Source: Pseudarthrobacter sp. SSS035
GTDB lineage: Bacteria; Actinomycetota; Actinomycetes; Actinomycetales; Micrococcaceae
Assembly: GCF_023273875.1 (NCBI RefSeq)
Contig: NZ_CP096882.1
Span: 4,588,001-4,652,000 of the forward strand
Direction: 5' to 3'
Length of the DNA: 64,000 nt
Position 1 is the first letter of the stretch. Every line of letters begins with the position of its first letter. This document shows positions 1 to 7,802 of the stretch, in pieces. The position numbers and the translations under genes were made by a program. The notes under the pieces are model-generated. The model was not told the DNA's origin and searched no databases. It saw only the letters and a list, made by a program, of their open reading frames with translations.

Positions 1-548
1 GCGGTGTCCTTGACGGTGGAGGTTTCCCAGCCGACGATCGCCCGGGAGTACAGGTCGATGACCAGGGCGACGTAGACGAATCCGGAGTAGACCGGGACGT
101 AGGTGAAATCAGTGACCCAGACCTGGTTCGGGGCCGGGGCGGTGAAGTTCCGGTTCAGCAGGTCGCCGGCGCGGCGGCCGTCCTTGCCGGGGATGGTGGT
201 GCGGGTCTTGCGGCCTCTGATGAGGCCGTTCATGCCCTCTTCGCGCATGAGCCGGTCCACGGTGTGTTTGGAGGCTTCCGGGAAGCCGTTATGGCGCAGC
301 CACTGCGTCATTTTCCGCCGTCCGTAGATGATCTCGGGCCGGGGGCGTCCCTTCGCGTCGGGGACTTTCAAACTGCGGAGCGCGTCGGTGATGCGGGCGT
401 CTTCGATGGTGCGCAGGGCTGGCAGGCGTTTCTTCCACGCCCGGTAGGTTCGTGCGGCGACCTGCACGCCCTGCTCCCGCAGGACGGCACCGATCGACTC
501 GACCGCATAACCTTCAGCGCGCATTTCGTCGATGAATCGACAGATCAG
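1..548 (-). CDS. IS3-family transposase OrfB (DDE integrase), partial
   Basis: Catalytic subunit that cuts and rejoins the IS ends. It reads on the minus strand in the frame -1 to orfA from about 548 and runs off the window start. The N-terminal part carries the HTH_21-like segment (IIYGRRKMTQWLRHNGFPEA) and then the start of the RNase-H-like rve core, QVWVTDFTYVPVYSGFVYV, where the first catalytic Asp is in VTDFTYV. The second Asp and the Glu are beyond the window. It has no start codon of its own at a usual position, as expected for OrfAB made by -1 ribosomal frameshifting. Confidence 0.85.
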   Translation of the reverse strand, partial: MICRFIDEMRAEGYAVESIGAVLREQGVQVAARTYRAWKKRLPALRTIEDARITDALRSLKVPDAKGRPRPEIIYGRRKMTQWLRHNGFPEASKHTVDRLMREEGMNGLIRGRKTRTTIPGKDGRRAGDLLNRNFTAPAPNQVWVTDFTYVPVYSGFVYVALVIDLYSRAIVGWETSTVKDT

Positions 549-856
549 CGGCGGCGAGGGTCGAGCTCCCTCGCGAAGAAAATCGAGGCCTGTTTGAGGA
601 TCTCGTTGGACTCTTTCAAGTCCCGCACCTCAGCCCGGAGCCGTTTGATTTCTTCCAGCTCGTCACTGCTTGGTCCGGTCTTCTCACCGGCATCGACCTG
701 GGCCTGGACAACCCAGCGGCGCAGCGATTCGGGGCCGACGCCGAGCTTTGGCGCCAGTGCCTTGCAGGCAGCATAAACAGACGGATATTCGGACAATCGA
801 TCCATGGTCATGCGCACTGCACGGTCACGGACTTCGGGCGGGAACTGCTTGGGCAT
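545..856 (-). CDS. IS3-family transposase OrfA
   Basis: Small DNA-binding subunit of 103 residues that recognises the IS ends. It has an N-terminal helix-turn-helix (PEVRDRAVRMTMDRLSEYPS, then LGVGPESLRRWV) and a C-terminal leucine-zipper-like coiled coil (LEEIKRLRAEVRDLKESNEI), the standard HTH_Tnp_1 layout. The ATG at 856 (MPKQFPPEV) is preferred to an upstream ATG at 892, because the family begins at this MPK segment and the upstream residues overlap the IS end. It overlaps orfB in the -1 frame. Confidence 0.9.
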   Translation of the reverse strand: MPKQFPPEVRDRAVRMTMDRLSEYPSVYAACKALAPKLGVGPESLRRWVVQAQVDAGEKTGPSSDELEEIKRLRAEVRDLKESNEILKQASIFFARELDPRRR

Positions 857-907
857 AGTCACTATCTTTCTCAAATTAGATAGCGGCATCAAACCCGGGA
901 CGGTTCA

Positions 908-1304
908 ATGGCTTCGACGCCATCGACCGAGCTGTCATAGAAACTCACACCCCACTGCCCACCACGGCTCCGCATCGAGAGCCTCCTGGCAGCCACGAAC
1001 AGGATGCCACACGCTCCGTGCCGGCGCGGCAGGGGGATCTACCCGGGCGCCTGGCAACAAGACCGAGTCCATAACCATGACCACACCTTGGGGCTGCGGG
1101 GGCATTCCGGCTCCTCCGCACGCGAACCTCTGAAAATGTTGGCCTAGGACTGCATCCGCGGCGAACCGCTACACACGACAAGAGGCCATTTATCGGCGAC
1201 GAACCAACGGGAGGGGAAGGGGAGGCGAAAACTCCTGTCACCTACCCCACACTAAGAGGCCAATCAGTCGACGTGGTCGACGAATTCTGATGTACTTCTT
1301 GTCC
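908..1304. other. Intergenic stretch, no gene supported
   Basis: About 400 bases between the IS end and the toxin-antitoxin promoter. Open frames on both strands have low-complexity or arginine-rich composition and no recognisable domain. Confidence 0.5.
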
Positions 1305-1338
1305 TTGACGTACATCATGTACGTAATGCATGATGCAT
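1305..1338 (+). promoter_or_regulatory. Promoter/operator of toxin-antitoxin operon
   Basis: A -35-like TTGACG (1305-1310) overlaps a perfect 8+1+8 palindrome, ACGTACAT-C-ATGTACGT (1308-1324). It is followed by ATGCAT-G-ATGCAT (1326-1338), which contains a -10-like CATGAT. The palindrome fills the spacer, so a bound repressor would block RNA polymerase. The ATG at 1341 has no Shine-Dalgarno sequence and lies where transcription should start, so the mRNA may be leaderless. Autoregulation by the antitoxin is inferred from the family. Confidence 0.6.
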
Positions 1339-1340
1339 GT

Positions 1341-1769
1341 ATGACTACTCCAACTCATCAGCGACGCACCTTTGGCTTCGCCGATGCCCGAAAGTCCTTA
1401 AAAGCGATCCTTGATACAAGCGACCGCGGCGGCTTGTCAGTGGTCACGCGTGGGGGAAGTTCGGCTTCGGTGGTCAACACAGACCGGCTCCGTGCGTTTC
1501 TGGTGAGGACTACACCGGCAAATGTTCAGGTCGTGCCTGAGGACGGGGCATGGGCAATGTTTATCCCGGGCCTTCCCTTGGCAGCTGAGGGCACCACACT
1601 CGAGGAGGCCACCCTTGACCTGATCGATGCCCTCCGAGACTACGCCGAAGACTGGGAAGATCATTTGAGCACTGCACCGAACCACGACGGAAACTGGGCG
1701 CTGGTGCAGATCATCGATGCCTCCGCTGATGAGCAGCTGGCGGAGTGGCTGACCGGTAGCACGCGGTGA
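1341..1769 (+). CDS. Phd/YefM-like antitoxin with HicB-like C-terminal part
   Basis: Probable DNA-binding antitoxin of 142 residues. The N-terminal part (FGFADARKSLKAILDTSD, then a short strand and SVVNTDRLRAFL) matches the Phd/YefM fold, which dimerises on operator DNA. The C-terminal half (AMFIPGLPLAAEGTTLEEA, then LIDALRDYAEDWEDHL) resembles a HicB/DUF1902-type partly degraded RNase-H fold, a less usual addition. The ATG at 1341 is chosen over the upstream ATG at 1290, because that extension would cover the promoter and palindrome. The 3' end overlaps the next gene by 4 bases, which implies translational coupling. Confidence 0.65.
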   Translation: MTTPTHQRRTFGFADARKSLKAILDTSDRGGLSVVTRGGSSASVVNTDRLRAFLVRTTPANVQVVPEDGAWAMFIPGLPLAAEGTTLEEATLDLIDALRDYAEDWEDHLSTAPNHDGNWALVQIIDASADEQLAEWLTGSTR

Positions 1770-2215
1770 GCCAAAAGTACCCACCCGCCGCCAGAGATGA
1801 CCACGAGTCCTTTTGCAAAATCGAACACTGGAAGCCTGTGCTAAACGCGCTGGGCCAGAAAGTTCGCCACCACGCCACCTATGAACTTGCGTTGCATGAC
1901 GGGCGGATCCTGCGGACACGAATTTCACGGCCCGTGGACAGGACTACCTATGGCGCTTCGCTTTGGGGTGCAATCCTCAAGGACCAACTAGAGGTCACAG
2001 TGGACGAATTCTGGGCATGTGTGAACGATGGCAGCCTGCCTGACCGGGGCACACCTGAGGTGCCGCAGAACGCGTTGCCGTTGGAGCTGGTCATCCTGCT
2101 GACCAGAACGGCAAAGATCCCGGAGGAGACCGTGGCCGCCATGACGAAAGAGGAGGCCGTGAAGGCCATGAACGATTTCTGGACCGCCAGTACAGCAGAT
2201 CCGAAACAACCCTAG
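1766..2215 (+). CDS. Probable toxin ('cytotoxic translational repressor' type)
   Basis: A 149-residue protein starting at a GTG that overlaps the antitoxin stop (GTGA). A central basic segment (KPVLNALGQKVRHHATYELA) and later ISRPVDRTTYGASLW resemble actinobacterial proteins annotated as cytotoxic translational repressors of toxin-antitoxin systems. Those are thought to act on translation, possibly as RelE- or HicA-like RNases. The gene order, antitoxin first with a 4-base overlap, supports the role. I see no defining catalytic motif, so the biochemical activity is inferred from context. A C-terminal helical part (VAAMTKEEAVKAMNDFW) is unassigned. Confidence 0.55.
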   Translation: MSQKYPPAARDDHESFCKIEHWKPVLNALGQKVRHHATYELALHDGRILRTRISRPVDRTTYGASLWGAILKDQLEVTVDEFWACVNDGSLPDRGTPEVPQNALPLELVILLTRTAKIPEETVAAMTKEEAVKAMNDFWTASTADPKQP

Positions 2216-2420
2216 ACACAAGGCGGAGGCCACGGATCGCGAATCCGCGGCCTCCGCCGTTATTGCGGATCCGAATGTCCGCTGCGCTGGGCGTACTTAT
2301 GCCGGCGCGGGCTCCCTTCCTGCTGCTGCGTGGGTGATCGGGTGCCTCAGACTCTTCTCAGCCTGCAGACGCGCCCTAGGGAAATGGTAGCCAGCAATCT
2401 CTGTGGCCTAAGATCAGCGT

Positions 2421-3626
2421 GTGAATCAAGGGGAAACCAAGTCATCTCAACGTCATGCATTCATTTCGTACGTCCACGAGGACAAGGAAAGGGTTGACAG
2501 GCTCCAGGAAGTGCTTGAGGCTGTCGGGGTTTCGGTGTGGCGGGATACCAAGGATCTCTGGCCTGGGCAGAACTGGGAAGATCAGATCCGCGCAGCGATC
2601 AAGTCCGAAAGTCTGGTGTTCATAGCGTGCTTCTCCGAGCACACGGCCGCAAAGACCAAGACCTACCAGAACCTTGAACTAGTGCTGGCAGCTGATGAGT
2701 ATCGTCTGCGGCCGCCCAGCACCGATTGGCTCTTGCCGGTCCGGTTTAGTGAGTGCGTTGTGCCGGACTACAACCTTGGGGCTGGACGGACGCTTGGGTC
2801 GATTCAACGCACGGATCTGTTTGGAGAGTCGGAGACCCTCCAAACAATTCGACTCGCGGAGGTTGTTAAGCGGATTGTCTTACCGGAACACTTGGCAGAA
2901 CAGCCAATCGAGCCTGCCATTGCGGTAGGTATGGCGGAGTCGCGGAAGGCCGATTCCCCACGCGCGGTCAAGATACAGGAAATCAAAGCTCTCCTGCGCG
3001 ATCCCAACGGCGACATTTCGTTGGAGGACCTGGCCAAGGGCGTCCTGAAGCCAATTCGGAGTGTCCTGAACGATCCAGAGAAATTCCCCACATCCATGCC
3101 GTCTGCGGTTGCCAACTCCCAGCTTGCCCATGCTGGGTACTTCATCAAGCAGATCCAGCAGTATGACAAGGCTTTGGAGCCCGCGTTCCAGCTCATTCAG
3201 CTAGGCGCGATGTACGGCTTGCGCCGTCATGAACCCATTTGGACACGCCTCGTTCAAGACTTGGCGTCCACCGCGCAGCGGACCTCAGGAAACACCGCAC
3301 TCTTGGCTCTGCGCGGCTACCCTCTCGTTGTTATCGCCCACGTAGCCAGCATGGCAGCCATAGCACGCGACAACTACGGCGCTCTCCGGGCGTTCGTTGC
3401 GGATCCGGAGGCACGGACCACCAACGGCAAAATCCCTGTCGTGATGGAGTTCGGCCCCCGCCAGGTTGTGAGCGAGATCCAATGGATACCGTCTGCGCTC
3501 GTGATCGCTGAAGACAACGGTGTCGAGGCAGACGAAACTGATCGAGGGACTCCTCAGCGGAAGTATTGGGAAGCGCCACACGCCTATTTCCGACCATATC
3601 TTCCGACTCCTGATGCCTCTTTTTGA
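2421..3626 (+). CDS. TIR-domain protein, probably frameshifted at 3' end
   Basis: The N-terminal 160 residues form a TIR domain: strand HAFISYVHED, then GVSVWRDTKDLWPGQNWEDQ, then SESLVFIACFSEH. Bacterial TIR domains often hydrolyse NAD+ in anti-phage defence. The usual catalytic Glu could be in YQNLELVLA, but this is not certain. A helical region of about 240 residues follows and has no named domain. The start is GTG at 2421. The frame ends at 3626, but a second open frame running from 3505 to 3945 looks like its true C-terminus, so the gene seems to carry a frameshift between about 3505 and 3624. Confidence 0.75.
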   Translation: MNQGETKSSQRHAFISYVHEDKERVDRLQEVLEAVGVSVWRDTKDLWPGQNWEDQIRAAIKSESLVFIACFSEHTAAKTKTYQNLELVLAADEYRLRPPSTDWLLPVRFSECVVPDYNLGAGRTLGSIQRTDLFGESETLQTIRLAEVVKRIVLPEHLAEQPIEPAIAVGMAESRKADSPRAVKIQEIKALLRDPNGDISLEDLAKGVLKPIRSVLNDPEKFPTSMPSAVANSQLAHAGYFIKQIQQYDKALEPAFQLIQLGAMYGLRRHEPIWTRLVQDLASTAQRTSGNTALLALRGYPLVVIAHVASMAAIARDNYGALRAFVADPEARTTNGKIPVVMEFGPRQVVSEIQWIPSALVIAEDNGVEADETDRGTPQRKYWEAPHAYFRPYLPTPDASF

Positions 3627-3945
3627 GGATTACGTCGGGGACGAGGAAGAATATGCCGAGGTGTTCGACAGGGCCGAGATATTCATGGATCTAATGGCCG
3701 CCGATGCCGCAGTAGTAAACCCTGACCTATACCGGGGGTGGCGTGGAGGGTACGGCCGGTACACATGGAAGTACATGCGCTCAAGGAACCAGCCAGAAAA
3801 AGCCCTCAGCGCTGCCTTTGAGGCCTCGCCCCAAGGCTGGTCCCCGCTTCTGGACGGGATCTTCGGCGGCGCCGCGGAACGGGCCAAAGCAGCGTTTTCA
3901 GACGTAATCTCCAACGCCGAAGCCGTACGCCAGAACCAGTGGTAG
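3505..3945 (+). pseudogene. Displaced C-terminal part of the TIR-domain gene
   Basis: This frame opens at 3505 after a stop and overlaps the TIR frame by over 100 bases on the same strand, which is unlikely for two separate genes. Its sequence (KLIEGLLSGSIGKRHTPISD, then LLMPLFEDYVGDEEEYAEVF) is protein-like and rich in acidic helices, and looks like the continuation of the TIR protein. A run of five T at 3620-3624 is one possible slip site. The protein-like character upstream of that run suggests the shift may instead lie nearer 3510-3540. A separate protein starting at GTG 3520 is the alternative. Confidence 0.5.
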
Positions 3946-4269
3946 CCGCCTGTGGGAACGCCCGATGCGACTTCTGGGACCTCGTTCCGACTATGTGCCC
4001 GCTCTAGTGAAGAGACTTTGAGTCGGCTGAACGGTCTCGCTTAGGGTTTGCCCTGGCTGCGCTGCCTGCCGGTCTCTGTCAATAACGGAGTAATCGTTCG
4101 AGGGCGGCCGCCGCCAGCCCGGCCGAAATTCGTTCAGACAGGTGAAACTTGCACCGTGAGCCCGCAGGTAGAGTCCCAAGGCGCACCGAGGCTACCAGCG
4201 GGCACAACCACGGGCCGAAGGCGCCTACCAATCCCACCACCTGCCGGAATCCCGCGCTGGCATGTTTGT
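3946..4269. other. Intergenic stretch, no gene supported
   Basis: The forward open frame here is arginine/proline-rich and joins by chance to the real membrane protein downstream. I see no RNA gene or clear regulatory site. Confidence 0.5.
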
Positions 4270-4278
4270 AAGGAGAAG
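4270..4278 (+). promoter_or_regulatory. Strong ribosome binding site fixing the start at 4283
   Basis: AAGGAGAAG lies a few bases before the ATG at 4283. It marks the correct start of the frameshifted membrane gene and rules out the longer frame that opens at 4048. Confidence 0.6.
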
Positions 4279-4282
4279 ATTT

Positions 4283-4914
4283 ATGGATCAGGATGCTCTT
4301 GTTCTACCGATCTTGCTGTTCGCGGTTGTCCTTTTTCTTGCCGTTGCAACATTGGTCGTCGGCGTGATCGAGCTGGCCTTTTCCGAGAGCGGGGCATCGG
4401 CCAAGCCGCAAAACAGCGCAAGCAGTACGTCACCACCGTTGTCAAGGTGCTTCTCTCTGTGGGCGCCGGGGCCATAGTGGCCATACTGTTCCTGGAGCCG
4501 GACTCATGGAGCGAAGTATTGCCGGGGTTGCCTACTTACGCGCCGGCGGTGTCGCTGATTGCTGTAGTCATCGCCGCGCTTGTCTCTTACAAACTGGAGG
4601 TAGCAAGCGAAGTACCTGGTACGTTGCATGACTTGCACACCGATCTCAAGAAGTCCTGGGCCGAAGAGGAGATCCTGAGCAGGTATTCGTTGGCACGCCA
4701 CAGGAGTTGGCTGGAAGGCTTCAAAGCAACCAATGGCGGTCGTTCAATGACGTCATCGAAGCGATCCCTCGACCCGCGATTCCAAGCCGCCATCGACCTG
4801 TCTCTAAATGGGAACTATCCTGTAGAACGGCCCGTAGCGGCGATCTTAGAGCCTCTCATGGCTCTAAGGTACTTAGTGCCAAACAGGCCACTGCTAGGCG
4901 CTCTGACGGCTTGA
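4283..4914 (+). pseudogene. Small multi-TM membrane protein, frameshifted
   Basis: From the ATG at 4283 the first frame encodes one long hydrophobic helix (ALVLPILLFAVVLFLAVATL). It loses sense after about 4400 (ASAKPQ). The neighbouring frame continues from KQRKQYVTTVVKVLL with two more membrane helices (VLLSVGAGAIVAILFLEP and AVSLIAVVIAALVSYKLE) and a charged cytoplasmic tail (LHTDLKKSWAEEEILSRY). A single-base shift near 4395-4415 would join them into one protein of about 210 residues with three TM helices. No family is recognised. A second disturbance near 4730 is possible, since the last 60 residues look less protein-like. Confidence 0.5.
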
Positions 4915-4984
4915 GGGCGCGTTTAGACGGTACTGGCTTCGAGTCGCCCTTGAGATGAGCCGGTGGAGTCCAGCCAGGGAACGA

Positions 4985-5605
4985 TTAGAAGTTCCACTCC
5001 CAGGAGGCGGAGCCGAACAGATCCCGGAACACCAGCGTGCCGGTGGTTTCGGGGACGTCCAGAACGACCTTGGCAGCAACCTTCTCAGCCGGCCCCATGC
5101 CGGCGCTCGGGAACGTCTCAGCGTCATCCAGGCATAAGAATGAGGGGCCGGTCCACAAGCTGCCGTTGAACGTCGTGCCAGCAGCGGTGATGAACTTGAA
5201 GCTGACCGGGCTGACGTCGAACGACTTGACCGTAGCGTTGCCCAGTGCCGGCGTCGTCTCGGCGGTGACGTCCAGGACCACAAAGTGGCCATTCTCGGCC
5301 GGCTGCGCGAACTGCGCCGTGCACGCAGCGTCAACCGTAATGGCGTTGATGGTGAAGTTGACCGTCGCCTCTTTGGTCTCGGAATCGAACATCCCGGCAG
5401 GCTCACCAATCGCCTTGATGAAGTTGCCGCGGGCAGACTTGGACGGCTCTGCAGCAGCCGGAGCTGCAGCGGAGCTGGCACTACCGCCGACAGGCGTAAC
5501 GGTAGGCGCCGTAGCGTTCGGGTTGTTGCTACTGCAAGCGGACAATCCGAGTCCAGCAGCCGCAGCAATGAGCACAACGGTAGCCAGGGGCTTTGTGTAC
5601 TTCAT
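4985..5605 (-). CDS. Secreted lipoprotein (DUF4352-like)
   Basis: A short basic n-region (MKYTKP), a hydrophobic stretch and the lipobox LSAC predict Sec export and lipidation at Cys24. A linker of Ala/Pro/Ser/Thr follows, then an immunoglobulin-like region (EATVNFTINAITVD, GHFVVLDVTAETTPALG, TLVFRDLF) typical of DUF4352/TRF2-like extracellular proteins. It is about 206 residues from ATG 5605. An earlier ATG at 5626 is also possible, because it nearly touches the stop of the preceding gene. It forms a two-gene unit with the next upstream gene. No biochemical role is known. Confidence 0.7.
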   Translation of the reverse strand: MKYTKPLATVVLIAAAAGLGLSACSSNNPNATAPTVTPVGGSASSAAAPAAAEPSKSARGNFIKAIGEPAGMFDSETKEATVNFTINAITVDAACTAQFAQPAENGHFVVLDVTAETTPALGNATVKSFDVSPVSFKFITAAGTTFNGSLWTGPSFLCLDDAETFPSAGMGPAEKVAAKVVLDVPETTGTLVFRDLFGSASWEWNF

Positions 5606-5627
5606 GGTCTCCACGGTGCCGCCCATG

Positions 5628-5972
5628 TCAGTAGCCTCTGCATTCTGCTTTGGCGGCGATCACTTGCGGGGACAGCGCCTCGACTTTCAGCGCCAGGGTG
5701 TCCAGCTTGGCGGTGGAGGCCTCGATCCCGGAGATGTTGAATCGCGCCGCTGCTTCCATCGCGTCGGAGCTGTACCCCAGCCCCTCGCTGGCGTAGCCGA
5801 GCACCTGCTCGGACAGGTCAATGTACCGCTGGCAAGCGGCAGGGGTGACCTCTACCACCCGCTCGACCTCGACGGTCTTAGCGGAAGTAGATCCGGCACC
5901 GATGCCGAAGGTGATCAGCAGTGCGCCGAAAGCGCCTGCCACCTGCAGCCCGGTGCGTGTGAATGGGGTCAT
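5628..5972 (-). CDS. Membrane-anchored small extracytoplasmic protein
   Basis: The start at 5972 (MTPFTRTG) has an AGGAG eight bases upstream. An alternative ATG at 6017 adds 15 residues. A single hydrophobic segment (GLQVAGAFGALLITFGIGAG) acts as signal anchor, followed by an extracellular helical part of about 80 residues with two cysteines (TPAACQRYIDLSEQVLGYAS and AAKAECRGY) that could form a disulfide. Its stop is one base from the first possible start of the lipoprotein gene, so the two are probably co-transcribed. Small proteins of this kind occur in phage and plasmid accessory regions. No function is assigned. Confidence 0.55.
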   Translation of the reverse strand: MTPFTRTGLQVAGAFGALLITFGIGAGSTSAKTVEVERVVEVTPAACQRYIDLSEQVLGYASEGLGYSSDAMEAAARFNISGIEASTAKLDTLALKVEALSPQVIAAKAECRGY

Positions 5973-6244
5973 TTTACTTGCTCCTGCCGCGGCTAACAGT
6001 GCGGCTACTCGCTTCATGGCTCCTCATCCCTGCGTGCTCGTCGCACAGCGTCTTGATCCAGCCGCACGACCGGGGCCTGCCCGGCTGGCCGCACATCCAC
6101 GGCGTGCCAACATCCAATCCCATTGCGTCAAGGCAAACACGAGTAACGTGTACTCATTTCAGACAGAGCAATTGCCCGTGACATACAAGTAATGTTCGAA
6201 GTCGTCTGCGGGGCCCACCGGGACGCAGGTAACGACCTTAGCTA

Positions 6245-6415
6245 CTAGTCCTTGGTCTCGATCCACGCCAGGATCTGGCGTGCTTCGTCCAGATGGTGCA
6301 CAACGCGCCCCACGGCGCTACTCGCCGTGCCCTCCACCTGTTCGGCGTCGCGCTCCAGCGACAGCCGGCCCTCGGCCAGTAGCTCGTTGAGCCTGTCCTG
6401 TACGTCCAGCAGGGT
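6245..6415 (-). pseudogene. Small coiled-coil ORF remnant
   Basis: A reverse-strand frame of 56 codons ends at 6245 and reads as a plausible amphipathic helical protein (DVQDRLNELLAEGRLSLERD, HHLDEARQILAWIETKD). It has no ATG or GTG before an upstream in-frame stop at 6416-6418. The 5' end is probably lost to a frameshift or the gene uses a rare start codon. Confidence 0.3.
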
Positions 6416-6444
6416 TCAGCGCGGGGGAGCTTTACTATCTGATA

Positions 6445-6486
6445 GGGCCTAAGGGGACGGACCGAGGAGGCCGGCCCCTTAGGCCC
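6445..6486. terminator. Hairpin terminator downstream of HNH gene
   Basis: Perfect 12-bp stem, GGGCCTAAGGGG (6445-6456) with CCCCTTAGGCCC (6475-6486), 16 bases past the HNH stop. There is no T tract. Confidence 0.6.
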
Positions 6487-6501
6487 GCTGCAACGTGTGG
6501 G

Positions 6502-7161
6502 CTACACCCACGTCACTTTCGGGGCATCCTCCGATGGCGGCGAAACCGGTAAGGCTTCCCACCAGGCCGGGTCCCCGTAGGGCAAGCCATTGGCTTTGGC
6601 CCATACGTCCATCTCCGAGCTGACCGGGATGTCGCCAGCGGGAGCGAAGGCTCTCGCATCGCGGCGCTTGGTGTTGACCGTCCCGGTAACAACCTGCATG
6701 TGGTCTGGCCGCACGCAGAGCGGCCGGTTGCATGTGTGATCCAAAGTCTTCCCCCTGGCATGGCCGCCGTAGAACCAGACGTAAGCGAAGCGGTGGGCCA
6801 ACCAGGGCCCGCCTGCGTGGAACTTCCCGTAGCCATCATCTGGCCGCTCCCGCCACATCCAGCAACCATAGATCCAGTCCGGCTCGATAGCGCAAAGGAA
6901 TCTGGCCAGCGTCTTATCCTGGGCGGCTTGGGATCTGGTCGTCAGAGCCAGCTGTTCATGCGGCCTGCAGTAGTCGGCCCGCGTCTTCCTCTCCTTGGAA
7001 AACAGCTTGGTCTTGCACCCATCGGCACGGCACTCGGGTTGCTTCCGCCACCACTGCTGATAATGCGTGGTGCACCGACCCTTGCCCTTGTAATCCTTGC
7101 CTGTGATGCACGTTATCGGATTGCCGTCACCGTCCATTGCGCAGACGTTTTTCTTGGCCAA
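6502..7161 (-). CDS. HNH endonuclease with N-terminal zinc-binding part
   Basis: A 219-residue protein. Residues 1-75 hold Cys/His clusters (CTTHYQQWWRKQPECRADGC, YCRPHEQ) typical of small zinc ribbons. Residues 95-170 form the HNH_3 core: CWMWRERPDDGYGKF, AHRFAYVWFYG, then LDHTCNRPLCVRPDHMQVV, where DH and the last His are the metal and catalytic residues. These are homing-like or phage-derived nickases or endonucleases that cleave DNA. It stands alone with its own terminator. A second, broken HNH_3 gene lies at 44.9 kb. Confidence 0.85.
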   Translation of the reverse strand: MAKKNVCAMDGDGNPITCITGKDYKGKGRCTTHYQQWWRKQPECRADGCKTKLFSKERKTRADYCRPHEQLALTTRSQAAQDKTLARFLCAIEPDWIYGCWMWRERPDDGYGKFHAGGPWLAHRFAYVWFYGGHARGKTLDHTCNRPLCVRPDHMQVVTGTVNTKRRDARAFAPAGDIPVSSEMDVWAKANGLPYGDPAWWEALPVSPPSEDAPKVTWV

Positions 7162-7663
7162 AGCGGTCCCCCATCCTGTAGCGGATTTTCAGACCATTTC
7201 ATCGTATCGATGCCCGGTTTACCAGTATTGCTGGGCAGTTTTCAGCCTGAGTTCAACGGCCAGCTTCAAAGATGCCCTTTATGTATTTGCGGTCTGTGGT
7301 GGCCGTGGAGCCCCGGAGGAACGGCCCTAGGTCTTGATCTGATCTTGATCTCGACCATTGCTAATACCGGGGCAGGCCCAAGCCGTAGCCGGCCCCATTC
7401 ATCTGAAACTCACAAGCCGGCAACAGGAATCGCCGACGGATTGATCCGGGAAATACCGGATCAAGATTTACGTTCAGATCGTAGCCATCACTGACAGCTG
7501 TCTTAAACGCCTGAAGCCCGCGGGAACGGGCCTCAGTGTTCCTGGGACAGTCCAACCGAACCGCACCCAGGGTGTGTATTGCTATACACCACCTACGGTA
7601 TGCCCTAGGCATCAGCGCCACGAAGCAGCAGGGCTGCGGTTCCCGAACTTTTGAAGGGAACAC
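7162..7663. other. Intergenic stretch, no gene supported
   Basis: About 500 bases without a convincing frame on either strand. It ends with the ribosome binding site of the 33-residue ORF that follows. Confidence 0.4.
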
Positions 7664-7766
7664 GATGAAGAAATCTAAACGGAACAAACCTCCGTGGGCG
7701 ATGTTCAGCTTCCTGGTGAACGTCGTTCGTCTGGTTTTGACGATCATCCACGCACCCCTTGACTAG
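7664..7766 (+). CDS. Small membrane peptide, 33 residues
   Basis: The ATG at 7664 lies a few bases after GAAGGGAACACG, which gives a weak ribosome binding site. The product has a basic N-terminus (MKKSKRNKPPW) and one membrane-length hydrophobic helix (AMFSFLVNVVRLVLTIIHA). A strong terminator begins ten bases after the stop. The position between a ribosome binding site and a terminator supports a real small gene. It could be a small membrane toxin or a regulatory peptide, but nothing shows which. Confidence 0.5.
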
Positions 7767-7775
7767 CCTCCGGTG

Positions 7776-7799
7776 GGGGCCGGCCATTCGGCCGGCCCC
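7776..7799 (+). terminator. Terminator hairpin
   Basis: Stem GGGGCCGGCC / GGCCGGCCCC with loop ATTC, followed by TTAGG. It closes the 33-residue ORF. Confidence 0.7.
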
Positions 7800-7802
7800 T
7801 TA

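Larger units (their letters stand above)
1..907 (-). mobile_element. IS3-family insertion sequence, partial (one end in window)
   Basis: Minus-strand orfA and orfB in the usual IS3 arrangement, cut by the window start. The orfA-side terminus appears to begin at 907, reading inward TGAACCGTCCCGGGTTTG on the minus strand, which has the TG start typical of IS3 ends. The other terminus and any target duplication lie outside the window. Confidence 0.85.

Noticed and set aside
4048..4282. Long plus-strand frame opening at 4048
   Set aside because: The first 80 residues are Arg/Pro/Gly-rich and not protein-like; it only becomes sensible where it meets the frameshifted membrane gene.
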